Part shown: positions 26,124-35,014 of the stretch, in pieces
How the letters are laid out: every line of letters begins with the position of its first letter
Position numbering within the stretch: the first letter of the stretch is position 1
Assembly: GCF_040675465.1 (NCBI RefSeq)
Contig: NZ_JBFAPA010000004.1
Span: 248,001-312,000, forward strand
Source: Kibdelosporangium sp040675465
GTDB taxonomy: Bacteria > Actinomycetota > Actinomycetes > Mycobacteriales > Pseudonocardiaceae
Length of the DNA stretch: 64,000 nt
Reading direction: 5' to 3'
Notes under the pieces: generated by a model
Told to the model about the DNA's origin: nothing
Seen by the model: only the letters and a program-made list of their open reading frames with translations
Database searches by the model: none
Translations under genes and position numbers: made by a program

Positions 26124-26228
26124 GTGAACCCGTCCCGTTGCTGTTGCCCGGTCCATGATTCGCCACGCCGAACGGGACTGTTCGGCAAGCTGTTCTCCGG
26201 CTGGTTATCCGATTCCGTGATCGTCTAG
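26124..26228 (+). CDS. 34-codon poly-Cys leader-like ORF before LAL regulator
   Basis: GTG 26124 is preceded by GAGGAGG (26113-26119), one of the best ribosome sites in the region. The peptide has three adjacent cysteines (PSRCCCPVHD) and an amphipathic end (GLFGKLFSGWLSDSVIV) with one TTA codon. The stop is eight bases before the GTG of the LuxR-type gene, so translation could be coupled. It may be a regulatory leader peptide (poly-Cys leaders act as cysteine-responsive attenuators in mycobacteria) or a small functional peptide. Not a recognised RiPP precursor. Confidence 0.45.
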   Translation: MNPSRCCCPVHDSPRRTGLFGKLFSGWLSDSVIV

Positions 26229-26236
26229 GCCGGCAG

Positions 26237-28993
26237 GTGGGGGTGTCCTGCAGACAGGCCTTGGTGGGCAGGCAGACCGAGACCACGGCACTGCACCAGG
26301 TGCTGGACCGGCTGGCCACGGGCCGACCACAGGTCGTGGAGATCTACGGGGATCCGGGGATCGGCAAGACCAGGCTGCTAGACGAGCTGGCCGGCCTTGC
26401 CACGGACCGCAAGCTGGCCCTCCTGGCCGCCCGGTCGAGCGAGTACCAGCAACACATCCCGTTCGGGGTGGTCACCGAAGCGTTGAGCGGGCTCGGTTCC
26501 CGCGACGAACTGGCGACGCCGCAGAGCAGCGACCGGTACCGGGCGTACCGCTCGGTCCGCGAGGTGCTGATCCGGCACGCCCAGCCGCCGGGGCTGGCGT
26601 TGCTGTTCGACGATCTGCACTGGGCCGACGAGGCCTCGCACGATCTGCTCGAACAGCTGCTGCTGGACATGCCACCGGTCGCGTTGCTGGTCGCGGTCGC
26701 CTACCGGGACCACCACGTCCCGCCCGGGCTGCCGGCCGCGTTCACCCGCACGAGGGCGGACGTGACCCGGCTGGCGCTGGAACCGTTGACCGAGAGCGAC
26801 ATCGCGGAGCTGTCGCCGGACCTACCGGTCCGGCGGCTGCGGCTGGTGCTGCGCGCCAGCGGCGGCAACCCGCTCTACCTGGACGCGCTCGGCCCGGTCG
26901 ACGACGCGACCCTGGAGGTGCTGGCCGACCAGGACCGTGCCGACCCGCGGGACATCCCGGGCCGGCTGCATGCGTTGCTGGACACCGAGTTGCGCCGGCT
27001 GGACCCGGTGCAACGGCTGGTGGCCCAGGCCATCGCGATCGCCGGTGACCCGGCGGAGCTCGATCTGGTGCTGGGCATCGCCGACCGGCCGGAGGCCGAG
27101 GTGTTCCCGGCGCTGGATGCCCTGGTCGCGCTCGGCGTGGTGCATCCGGCCGGGTTCCGGTTCCGCTTCCGGCATCCGTTGCTGCGCATGGCCGCCTACC
27201 AGTCGGCCGGACCGGCCTGGCGGATCTGCGCGCACCGCCGCGCGGAGCTGCACCTGCGCAGCCGGGGCGGGTCGTTGCCGTTGCGTGCCCACCACCTGAG
27301 CCGGGCCGCCCGCTACGGCGACACCGACGTGGCCGGGGTTCTGGTCCAGGCCGCGGTCGAGACGCTGGGCACCGCACCGGCCGACTCCGCGGTGTGGACG
27401 CGCACCGCGCTTCGGCTGCTCCCCCCGGACGCCGACACCACGACCCGCACGGATTTGCTTCTGCTGCAAGCAGATGCGTTGGGCCGCAGCGAAGGACTGG
27501 CCGAGAGCAGGCGGATCCTGCACGAGGTGATCGAACACGCCGGGCCCCGGCGCTGGGAGGCGGTCCTGCACTGCGCGACCGCCGACCGCCTCCTGGGCCG
27601 GCTGGATGAAGCCCGTGCCCTGCTGGAGACCGAACTCGGCGAAGCCGTCCCGGCGGCCGGCCGGGGCGCGCTCACCATCGAGCTGGCCGCGACGAACCTC
27701 CTGCTCGACGACCCGCAGCGGTGCATCCGGCACGCCACCGCCGCGGTCGCCGACGGGCTGCGCATCGGCGAGCGATGCCAGGTCGCGTCCGGCCGGGTAC
27801 TGCTCGGCATGGCGTCGCTGCGTGACGGTGACGTCGTGGCCGCCCGGCACCGGCTGACCGAGGCGGCCCGGCTCGTCGACGGCCTGTCCGACGCGGAACT
27901 CCGGGAATGGCTGAGCATCCTGCCGATGCTGGCGTGGCTGGAACTGCATCTGGAGCGCTACCCGGACGCCGACCGGCACCTGGCCCGAGGCTTGGAGATC
28001 GCCCACACCTCCGGCCTGGCCCGGGTTCTGCCCTACCTGTACACCGTGCGGTCGGCGCTGGCCGAACGCACCGGCCGCCTCGATGTCGCCTGCTCCGCGC
28101 TCGTCGACGCCCGGGACGCCTCCGCGGCGATCGGCAGCACGGAGACCAACGGGATGGCCGGGGCGGTCGAGTTGTGGGTGACGTTGTGGCATCGCGGCCC
28201 GCAGGCGGCGCTCGACCTCGCGGACGGCGCCCGGCCTCGGTCCCGTTGGTGGGCCGAGGAAGCCGACGCCGCGCGGGTCACCGCCCTGCTGATCGCGGGC
28301 CGTCCCACCGCGGCCGCCACCCAGATCGCCGAGCACCTCCAGATCGGCAAAGGCGGCCTGACCAACGCGCACTGGTATTCCTCCTTAGCGCTGGCAGAGC
28401 TCGCGTTGGGCGCCCGGGACGAGGCCGTCAAGCTGTCGGAGGACGCGGTGCGGTTCGCCGACGAGCTGGATGTGCCCTACCAGCGCGGGATTACCCAGAT
28501 GGCGTACGCCCGGGTGCTCGCCGGCTGCGGGCAGCACGGTCAGGCCTTGGCACAGGCGGAGCTGGCGGTGGACTGGTTCGTCACCGCCGGGGCGCCGCTG
28601 CACGCCGCGATGGCCCACGGTGTCGTCGCGGAAAACCTTGCCGCGTCAGGGGATCTGCAACGGGCCCGGGTGGAGTTCGGCCTGGCCAAATCCGGCTACG
28701 CGGCCTGCGGCGCCACCTGGCTGCTGACCAAGGTGCGCAACAGCGAAAGCCGCCTCGGCGCGCGCACCCCGCGGCCACGCCGGGCGGGCGAGGCCGGCAC
28801 CGTCGAGGTGCTGTCGGACCGTGAGCGGGAGATCGCCCAGCTGGTGGCCAACGGCATGACCAACCGTGAGATCGCCGCCCGCCTGTACCTGTCCGCCAAG
28901 ACCGTGGAGGGACACCTGGCCCGCGTGTTCACCAAGCTCGACGTCAAGTCCCGCGTCGGCGTGGCCCAGCGCCTCGCCGCCGCGGCCACCTAA
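26237..28993 (+). CDS. LAL-type (large ATP-binding) LuxR family regulator
   Basis: 918 residues. N-terminal ATPase: Walker A GDPGIGKT (residues 38-45) and Walker B LALLFDDLHWAD (about 120-131). A long helical, TPR-like middle follows, and the C-terminal 60 residues are a LuxR HTH (LSDREREIAQLVANGMTNRE, IAARLYLSAKTVEGHLARVF). Such LALs are pathway activators of natural-product clusters. A rare TTA leucine codon lies at 28385-28387. Its place at the edge of the carrier-protein operon suggests that it controls it. GTG 26237 is the farthest reasonable start; GTG 26243 is also possible. Confidence 0.88.
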   Translation: MGVSCRQALVGRQTETTALHQVLDRLATGRPQVVEIYGDPGIGKTRLLDELAGLATDRKLALLAARSSEYQQHIPFGVVTEALSGLGSRDELATPQSSDRYRAYRSVREVLIRHAQPPGLALLFDDLHWADEASHDLLEQLLLDMPPVALLVAVAYRDHHVPPGLPAAFTRTRADVTRLALEPLTESDIAELSPDLPVRRLRLVLRASGGNPLYLDALGPVDDATLEVLADQDRADPRDIPGRLHALLDTELRRLDPVQRLVAQAIAIAGDPAELDLVLGIADRPEAEVFPALDALVALGVVHPAGFRFRFRHPLLRMAAYQSAGPAWRICAHRRAELHLRSRGGSLPLRAHHLSRAARYGDTDVAGVLVQAAVETLGTAPADSAVWTRTALRLLPPDADTTTRTDLLLLQADALGRSEGLAESRRILHEVIEHAGPRRWEAVLHCATADRLLGRLDEARALLETELGEAVPAAGRGALTIELAATNLLLDDPQRCIRHATAAVADGLRIGERCQVASGRVLLGMASLRDGDVVAARHRLTEAARLVDGLSDAELREWLSILPMLAWLELHLERYPDADRHLARGLEIAHTSGLARVLPYLYTVRSALAERTGRLDVACSALVDARDASAAIGSTETNGMAGAVELWVTLWHRGPQAALDLADGARPRSRWWAEEADAARVTALLIAGRPTAAATQIAEHLQIGKGGLTNAHWYSSLALAELALGARDEAVKLSEDAVRFADELDVPYQRGITQMAYARVLAGCGQHGQALAQAELAVDWFVTAGAPLHAAMAHGVVAENLAASGDLQRARVEFGLAKSGYAACGATWLLTKVRNSESRLGARTPRPRRAGEAGTVEVLSDREREIAQLVANGMTNREIAARLYLSAKTVEGHLARVFTKLDVKSRVGVAQRLAAAAT

Positions 28994-29095
28994 GGCAGCA
29001 GCAGCGGCCGGAAGAACTCGCGGATCTCCGTGACGAGCGCTTCCGGCCGCTCCAGGGCGGCGAAGTGACCGCCCCGGTCGAAAACGACCTCAGTC
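28990..29095 (-). pseudogene. C-terminal remnant of an alpha/beta hydrolase (epoxide-hydrolase-like)
   Basis: The last 34 codons of this frame (GTEVVFDRGGHFAALERPEA, LVTEIREFFRPLL) match the end of epoxide-hydrolase-type alpha/beta hydrolases, including the catalytic His in GGHFAALE. No hydrolase sequence lies upstream: the DNA passes directly into the end of the condensation-domain gene in another frame. So only the tail of a former gene remains. It overlaps the convergent LAL stop by four bases. Confidence 0.6.
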
Positions 29096-30739
29096 CCGGC
29101 CGGTTCCCGAGTACACCACCGGCCGGTCCATCCAGGCCGTGTGGGAGTCGAGAGCCTCGGGTGCACCGGCGCAGATGACGTACCGGCCAGGAGTGATCGT
29201 CGAGTACCGGCCGTAGAGCGCGGCCACGCAGTCGTTGTGCAACTGCTTGGGCGACACCGGTTCCTCGGGCGCGAGGTACGCCACCAGCTCACCGTCCACA
29301 AAGAACACCCCGCTGGCCGCCCCAGGCAGGACGTCGGCCAGCAACCGCCGTACCGCCGCCAGCTCGACCCAGCCGTACTCGTGCTGAACCCACCCCTCAC
29401 CCCGCTCCACCGCAACCACGCCGGTGATCGCGGACACCTCACTGATCGGCACCGGCCCCGCCGCCGACGCGACCACCAGCGCCTCCAAGCCGCGCAGCAC
29501 ACCCTCGATATCGGCCTCCGGCAGGTAACGGGTGTCGCCATACAGCGCGACCTGCAGGTGGCTGCCCGCGCTGAGCACCGTGAACAGGCACGCCACCGGG
29601 TAGAACGTCTGCGGCAGCCACACGAAACGGCTGCTGTCCTGTCCCTCGTCGGACAGGACCGTCCGGTCTTCCATGGTCGCGCTCACGTCGTTGACAACGC
29701 AGTCACGGTGGAACCGGGTGCCGCGGTTGGTGGCGATCGCGTCCAGGATCGGCCACAGTCCCTTGGCGTCGAACTTCCCGTAGCGGTAGGAGTTCATCGT
29801 GGCCAGCCGGACCGCGCGAATGGTGTCGTCCACAGTGGAGTCACCCAGGTCGAACGGGATGAGCGCGTCCTGCGCGACCGTGCCGACATACGCGGCCATA
29901 TCCGGACGGAACCTGTTGCCGCACATGGACACCACCGCGGCCGCCGAGGTACCGGCGCGGACCGCCAGCAGCGTCGCCGCCATCGCCAGCAGCACCGTCG
30001 AGTGGCTGACCCCGGTCCGTTCCACCGTCGCGGGCAGCGCCAGCCCGGCCTTGCGGGACCCGAAGTAGGCCTCCCGCGACCCGGGCTGGCCCTGAGTGGG
30101 CATCGCGAACATGCTCTGCGGCAGGCGGCGCAGCTGGGTGTCCCAGTACCGCAACGCCGACGCGGCCCGGCGCCGCGCAGGCGGTTCGGCCTCCTGCGCG
30201 GCGACATCCAGCGGCTGCGGCACGGCAGGCCCGGCGATCCGCGCCGCGGGATCGTCCAGCATCGCCGCGAACTGACCGGCGAGCAACTGCATGCTGGTGT
30301 AGTCGGCGGCCAGATGGGACAACGCGAGCGCGACCAGATAGGGCACGCCGTCGCGGGTCGCGATCGAGACGCGGAACGGCAGATCGCGCCCGAAGTTGAA
30401 CCGGGTGGCCATGATCCGCTCCCGCAGCACGGACTCCGCGTCCTCCTCAGCGAGTTCCCGCACGTCGGCCACCAACGTGCCCGACCCGATCACGTGCTGT
30501 GTCGCGGGCGGCCCCGGCTGGATCGTCGTACGCAGACTCTCGTGCCGCGCCAGCAGAACAGCGACCGAGGCACGGATGTCCGCCAGGCCGCGGCCCGGCG
30601 GCACCGGGACGAACCGGCACAGGATGTCCGACCGCTCCTGCTCCTGCTCGCCGATCCACTCCAGCACGTTCCCCTGACCCAGCGTGACCGGGCCACTGCC
30701 CGCCCGGTGACCCGCGAAGTCCACCTCGAGATGTTTCAT
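29090..30739 (-). CDS. free-standing condensation-domain protein (NRPS C-domain-like)
   Basis: 549 residues. An NRPS condensation/acyltransferase fold is suggested by the motif SHLAADY at residues 141-147 in place of HHxxxDG: the second His (His142) and Asp (Asp146) are kept, the first His and the Gly are not. Later segments RYWDTQLRRLP and RFVWLPQTFYPV fit the family. The last 110 residues (GELVAYLAPEEPVSP, ITPGRYVICAGAPEA) resemble the small C-terminal subdomain of adenylation domains. It could form an amide or ester with a carrier-bound acyl group from the neighbouring operon. The 3' end abuts a hydrolase remnant, so the natural C-terminus may be altered. Confidence 0.7.
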   Translation of the reverse strand: MKHLEVDFAGHRAGSGPVTLGQGNVLEWIGEQEQERSDILCRFVPVPPGRGLADIRASVAVLLARHESLRTTIQPGPPATQHVIGSGTLVADVRELAEEDAESVLRERIMATRFNFGRDLPFRVSIATRDGVPYLVALALSHLAADYTSMQLLAGQFAAMLDDPAARIAGPAVPQPLDVAAQEAEPPARRRAASALRYWDTQLRRLPQSMFAMPTQGQPGSREAYFGSRKAGLALPATVERTGVSHSTVLLAMAATLLAVRAGTSAAAVVSMCGNRFRPDMAAYVGTVAQDALIPFDLGDSTVDDTIRAVRLATMNSYRYGKFDAKGLWPILDAIATNRGTRFHRDCVVNDVSATMEDRTVLSDEGQDSSRFVWLPQTFYPVACLFTVLSAGSHLQVALYGDTRYLPEADIEGVLRGLEALVVASAAGPVPISEVSAITGVVAVERGEGWVQHEYGWVELAAVRRLLADVLPGAASGVFFVDGELVAYLAPEEPVSPKQLHNDCVAALYGRYSTITPGRYVICAGAPEALDSHTAWMDRPVVYSGTGRD

Positions 30740-30855
30740 GGCCGCACGCTAGCCAGCCGGGGTAGCGCGAGCATGGGGTGAAACCCTTGCTCGGTCACCG
30801 GTTTTCCAGCCGTGGTGTGGACCGGCCGCGCGGCCCGCGGACACCATCGAGCACC

Positions 30856-31416
30856 GTGAGCACACCTCTGACGCTGCACCGCCACGCCGCCGCCGACGCC
30901 CGCGCCCTGCTCGACGAGGCCGTCGCCGTGCACCAGGAGATCTACGCCGGCCAGGGCGTCCCGTACTTCTCGGCCGACCGGTTCCGCGACCGGCTCGCGG
31001 TGGCGTTGCGCCAGCCCGAGTTCGAGCTGGTGGCCGCCTGCGACCAGGACCGGATCACTGGCTACCTCTACGGGTTCGCGCTGCCCCGCTGGACCCGGTG
31101 GTGGACGCCGTTCGCGGGCGTGCTGCCCGCCGAGCTGACCAGGGAGACCGGCGACCGCACGGTGTTCATCCAGGAGATCATGGTCCGCGCGCCCTGGCGG
31201 GGCCGGGGCATCGCCCGCCGCCTGCACGACGAGTTCCTCGCCGCCCGCGCCGAACAGCGCGGCCTGATCTGCGTCGAGCCGGGCAACGAACCCGCCCGCT
31301 CGGCCTACCTGCGCTGGGGCTGGCGGCCGCTGGGCAGCACCACGTTCGACCCGGCCGGGCCGGTGTTCGACTGCCTGGTCAAGACCCTTGCCCCCGGTGA
31401 ACAGGGGTGCCCATAG
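30856..31416 (+). CDS. GNAT family N-acetyltransferase
   Basis: 186 residues from GTG 30856 (STPLTLHRHAAADARALLDE); the longer reading to 30778 lacks homology. Acetyl-CoA-binding motif A is EIMVRAPWRGRGIARRLHDE and motif B-like CVEPGNEPARSAYLRWGWR follows. It is divergent from the condensation protein gene with 116 bases between, and 50 bases before the operon start on the same strand. It may N-acylate the cluster product or an intermediate, or provide self-protection; both are inferences. Confidence 0.8.
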   Translation: MSTPLTLHRHAAADARALLDEAVAVHQEIYAGQGVPYFSADRFRDRLAVALRQPEFELVAACDQDRITGYLYGFALPRWTRWWTPFAGVLPAELTRETGDRTVFIQEIMVRAPWRGRGIARRLHDEFLAARAEQRGLICVEPGNEPARSAYLRWGWRPLGSTTFDPAGPVFDCLVKTLAPGEQGCP

Positions 31417-31466
31417 GGGTTTGCCCGCATGCTCGCCGGGGCCGGGGATCCCTAGCGTCGACCGGC

Positions 31467-32423
31467 ATGCGAGCCACAACCCTGGAGCGGGTCGAGGCGT
31501 TCCTGCCGGACCGATCCGTGCCGATCGAGCACCTCGGCGACTCGCTGGGACTGCACAAGTACGTGGTACGGATGTTCCGCAACATCCATGGGTTCGACCG
31601 GGTGCACGACGACCCGGCGCTCGACCTGTTCGGTCTCGTGGCCGCCGCGGGTGAACGAGTCGTGCGCGAGCTGCCGGACCCGGGGGTGATCCGGTACCTG
31701 CTGTTCGCGCACACCGTCCTGGACGTCACCCCCTCGCACATCGACGCCGCCGACGTGCTGCGCCAGGCACTGGGCCTGGCCGCCGACGTCGAGGCGTTCG
31801 GCGTCAGCCACCAGCACTGCGCGAGCGGCCTGGCCGCCATCGACATCGCCGGTGAACTGCTGCGCGCCGACGGCGACCCGGCCGCCCGCGCCCTCGTGCT
31901 GACCGGCGAAAAGCCCGTCACCGCGCGGTTCCGGGTGGTCAACAACACCACCATCCTCGGCGAGGCCTCGACGGCGTGCCTGGTCAGCGCGGGCGGTGAC
32001 GGCGACATCATGCGCTCGTACGCCACCAAGACCCAGGTGCTGTTCTCCGACGGCGTGTACCTGGCCGACGACCGGGTGCAGGAGTTCCACGACAACTACA
32101 CCCCGTTCCTGATCGAGACGGTCGAGCGCGCGGTCGAACGCGCCGGGGTGACGCTGGACGACATCACCCTCCTGGTGCCGCACAACGTGAGCCGGCTGCT
32201 GTGGCTGCGCACTCTCGAGGAGCTGAAGTTCGACCGCTCCCGGGTCTACTTCGACAACATCCCCCGCTACAGCCACTGCTGCTGCGCGGACCCGTTCCTG
32301 AACTACACCACGCTGCGCCGCGAGGGCCGGCTGGTCCACGGCGGCCTGTACCTGCTGACCTCGGTCGGCATGGGCGCCACCTACTCGGCGATGGTGGTCG
32401 AGCACACCGGAGAGGGCTCATGA
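31467..32423 (+). CDS. 3-oxoacyl-ACP synthase III-like enzyme, first gene of the carrier-protein operon
   Basis: 318 residues in a thiolase fold of FabH type. The nucleophile is Cys118 in VSHQHCASGLAA and the His is His239 in LLVPHNVSR. The expected Asn motif (GNTSAAS) is replaced by PRYSHCCCADPFLNY (His270 followed by three cysteines), so the C-H-N triad is changed. Such enzymes condense or transfer acyl groups from CoA or ACP. The next gene overlaps by four bases (ATGA). A 268-residue protein three genes on shares the FxVSxQ context but lacks the Cys. Confidence 0.8.
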   Translation: MRATTLERVEAFLPDRSVPIEHLGDSLGLHKYVVRMFRNIHGFDRVHDDPALDLFGLVAAAGERVVRELPDPGVIRYLLFAHTVLDVTPSHIDAADVLRQALGLAADVEAFGVSHQHCASGLAAIDIAGELLRADGDPAARALVLTGEKPVTARFRVVNNTTILGEASTACLVSAGGDGDIMRSYATKTQVLFSDGVYLADDRVQEFHDNYTPFLIETVERAVERAGVTLDDITLLVPHNVSRLLWLRTLEELKFDRSRVYFDNIPRYSHCCCADPFLNYTTLRREGRLVHGGLYLLTSVGMGATYSAMVVEHTGEGS

Positions 32424-33742
32424 CCGGATATCTGCGCGCGATCAAGTCCGCCCTGACGGGTTCGCCGGACACGCCTCTGGTGCTGCTGTGCAACTTCGAG
32501 GCCGAGGCGCAGTGGGCACGGCGGCACGTCGGGCTGCCCGGTGTCGGGTTCTCCGCGTCCACCGACATGGTGCACCGGATGGAGGAACTCGGTGTGCTGC
32601 TGGCCGGTCCCGGCGACACTCTGGTGCTGTCGCACGATCTCGACCCCGGTTTCCGGTCCTACATCGCGGAACTGGGCTTCGAACCGCCCGAGATCGTGGT
32701 TCCGTCGGATGTCCGACCAGGACGGTCCACAACGGACAATGCTATCGCCTCACCCGGCACCGTCGACCGGTTGACCCGCACTGGCGGCACGCTGCTGCCG
32801 ATGGGCACCTCGGAGGCCGAACAGAAACTCGCCGCCGAGACCGGCCTGCCGCTGGCAGTGCCCAGCGCTGAGGTGTTCGAACGGGTCAACAGCAAGATCT
32901 ACAGCCGCCGTCTGGTCGAGGCGGCCGGGCTGCGTCCAGTTCCGGGGTACTGCTGTGAGACCGCTGATGAGTTCCTCGCCGTGCTCGACACCTACAGCGA
33001 CGGCACTACTCTCGTGGTGAAAGACGCCTACGGGGTGTCCGGCAAGGGCCTCCTGGTGCTCGACAGCCGCGCCAAAGTGGACGGTCTGGCCAAGCTGGTC
33101 CGCCGCCGTGCCACCAGAACCGGCGACGGCCGTCTGCATGTGGTCGTCGAGCACTGGCTGCCCAAGCGGTTCGACCTCAACTACCAGCTCACGGTCGCCC
33201 GCGACGGCACGATCACCTACGACTTCGTCAAACAGGCGCTCACCGAAGGCGGTGTCCACAAGGGACACTTGTCGCCGGTCGACCTGCCCGCCCGTCAGCA
33301 CGAGGAACTGCGCCAAGCGGTGGACGCCGTCGGCACGCGGCTGTTCGCCGACGGGTTCCACGGCGTCGCCGGGGTGGACGCGATCCTGGGCGAGGATGGC
33401 GTGCTCTACCCGGTCCTGGAGATCAACGCCCGGCTGAACATGTCGACCTACCAAGGCGGCGTCACCGAACGCCTGGTCCCGCCCGGGCACGTCTGCCTGG
33501 CCCGGCACTACCCGCTGCGGCTGGCCGCGCCGATCACGTTCGCCGATGTGCGCCGGGTCCTCGGCCCGCTCCTGGCCGACCGGAGCGTGATCGTCACCTG
33601 CTTCGGCACGGTCAACGCGAACGCCTCGGGCGAACCGCCGTTCGACGGGCGGCTCTACACCATGCTCGTCGCCCCCGACCGCACCCGCCTGGCCGGACTG
33701 GACTCCGCCGCCACTGCCGCGCTGAAGACCTTGGAGGACTGA
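32420..33742 (+). CDS. ATP-grasp ligase (BtrJ-like, probable amino acid:ACP ligase)
   Basis: 440 residues. ATP-grasp features are LVVKDAYGVSGKGLLVLD (about 198-215, Lys201 and glycine loop) and the metal site VLEINARLN (Glu334, Asn336). In butirosin biosynthesis the ATP-grasp enzyme BtrJ loads glutamate onto the carrier protein BtrI before the PLP enzyme BtrK acts; the same three gene types are consecutive here, so this protein probably charges the ACP at 35015 with an amino acid. Its stop shares a base with the start of the decarboxylase gene (TGATG). The amino acid is not readable from sequence. Confidence 0.75.
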   Translation: MTGYLRAIKSALTGSPDTPLVLLCNFEAEAQWARRHVGLPGVGFSASTDMVHRMEELGVLLAGPGDTLVLSHDLDPGFRSYIAELGFEPPEIVVPSDVRPGRSTTDNAIASPGTVDRLTRTGGTLLPMGTSEAEQKLAAETGLPLAVPSAEVFERVNSKIYSRRLVEAAGLRPVPGYCCETADEFLAVLDTYSDGTTLVVKDAYGVSGKGLLVLDSRAKVDGLAKLVRRRATRTGDGRLHVVVEHWLPKRFDLNYQLTVARDGTITYDFVKQALTEGGVHKGHLSPVDLPARQHEELRQAVDAVGTRLFADGFHGVAGVDAILGEDGVLYPVLEINARLNMSTYQGGVTERLVPPGHVCLARHYPLRLAAPITFADVRRVLGPLLADRSVIVTCFGTVNANASGEPPFDGRLYTMLVAPDRTRLAGLDSAATAALKTLED

Positions 33743-35001
33743 TGACCAGTGAGTTCACCGTGCAGGGCCGGCCGATCAGCGAACTGGCCGACGAGTTCGG
33801 CACGCCGATGTACCTCTACGACGGCGATGTGCTGCGGGACGTGTACGGCTCGCTGCGTGCCCGGCTGACCCCGGAGCTGGACATCTTCTACTCCGCCAAG
33901 GCCAACCCGAACGTCAGCGTGTGCGCCGTGCTGCGGTCGCTGGGCGCCGGGCTGGAGGTGTCCTCGATGGCCGAGCTGATCACCGCCCGCCGCGCGGGCG
34001 CCGCCGTGCAGGACATCATCTTCCTCGGGCCGGGCAAGTCCGTGGCCGAACTGCGGGCCTGCGCCGAAGCCGGTGTGCACGCGATCGTGTGCGAGTCGCT
34101 GGAGGAACTGGAACTCGTCAACGGCCTCGGGTTACCCCGGCCCGTCGATGTGATGCTGCGGGTCAACCCGTCGTTCACCGCCAAGGGCGCCCGGCTGTCG
34201 ATGGGCGGCAAACCCCGCCAGTTCGGCATCGACCAGGAGGTCCTGCTCCGCTCGCGGTCGTTCCTCCGGTCGTTGCCCGGCGTGCGGGTGATCGGTGTGC
34301 ACGGCTACATGGGCACCCGGATCCTGGACGCGGCCGCCATCGTCGACAACACCCGCGGGATTCTCAATGCGGCCGAGGAACTCTCCGCCGAGCTCGGCTT
34401 TGAGCTGTCCACAGTAGACGTCGGTGGCGGGATCGGCGTGCCCTACTTCGACAACGAGAAGGACATCGACCTCGACCAGCTCGCCGTCGGGGTCAACGCC
34501 GCCGTCACGGACTTCCTGGCCCGCAACCCCGGCCGCCGGGTGATCACCGAACTGGGCCGCTACCTGGTCGGCTGGTGCGGCACGTACGTCGTACGAGCCC
34601 GGTACGTCAAGGAGTCCATGGGGGAGTGGTTCGTCGTCGCCGACGGCGGCACCAACCACCACATGGCCGCGGTCGGCATCGGCAGCTTCGTCAAACGCAA
34701 CTTCCCGGTGCGCTCGCTGACCCGGTACACCGACCCCGAGCTGCGGCCCTACAACGTGACCGGTCCACTGTGCACACCCAACGACGTTGTGGCCAAACAG
34801 GTCGCGCTGCCCGAGGTCCGCCCGGGCGACCTGCTCGGGGTGGAGCGCTCCGGCGCCTACGGCCCGTCCGCCTCACCCGGCCTGTTCCTCAGCCACGGCT
34901 ACCCGGCCGAGGTCCTGGTCCTCGACGGCACCGCGCACCTCGTGCGCCTGCGCGACACCGTCGACGACCTGCTCAACAAGCAACTGCTGATCGCACTCTA
35001 A
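33742..35001 (+). CDS. PLP-dependent fold-type III decarboxylase (BtrK/LysA-like)
   Basis: 419 residues, alanine-racemase fold. The PLP lysine is Lys53 in IFYSAKANPN; the phosphate-binding glycine loop is STVDVGGGIG, and TELGRYLVG is the EPGR-like motif. GPLCTPNDVV and GAYGPSASPG match the second half of diaminopimelate/ornithine-type decarboxylases. Length and gene context agree with BtrK, which decarboxylates glutamyl-S-ACP to a GABA thioester. A free amino acid decarboxylase is the alternative. One rare TTA codon occurs at 34132-34134. Translationally coupled to the ligase gene. Confidence 0.82.
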   Translation: MTSEFTVQGRPISELADEFGTPMYLYDGDVLRDVYGSLRARLTPELDIFYSAKANPNVSVCAVLRSLGAGLEVSSMAELITARRAGAAVQDIIFLGPGKSVAELRACAEAGVHAIVCESLEELELVNGLGLPRPVDVMLRVNPSFTAKGARLSMGGKPRQFGIDQEVLLRSRSFLRSLPGVRVIGVHGYMGTRILDAAAIVDNTRGILNAAEELSAELGFELSTVDVGGGIGVPYFDNEKDIDLDQLAVGVNAAVTDFLARNPGRRVITELGRYLVGWCGTYVVRARYVKESMGEWFVVADGGTNHHMAAVGIGSFVKRNFPVRSLTRYTDPELRPYNVTGPLCTPNDVVAKQVALPEVRPGDLLGVERSGAYGPSASPGLFLSHGYPAEVLVLDGTAHLVRLRDTVDDLLNKQLLIAL

Positions 35002-35014
35002 GGAGACTCCGAAC

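Noticed and set aside
26124..26228. Small Cys-rich ORF as a lanthipeptide or other RiPP precursor
   Set aside because: No leader/core pattern and no modification enzyme nearby; the ATP-grasp protein of the operon fits amino acid:ACP ligases rather than peptide-macrocyclising ligases.
26822..28372. 516-codon minus-strand frame over the LAL gene
   Set aside because: No motif; composition typical of antisense frames in high-GC DNA.
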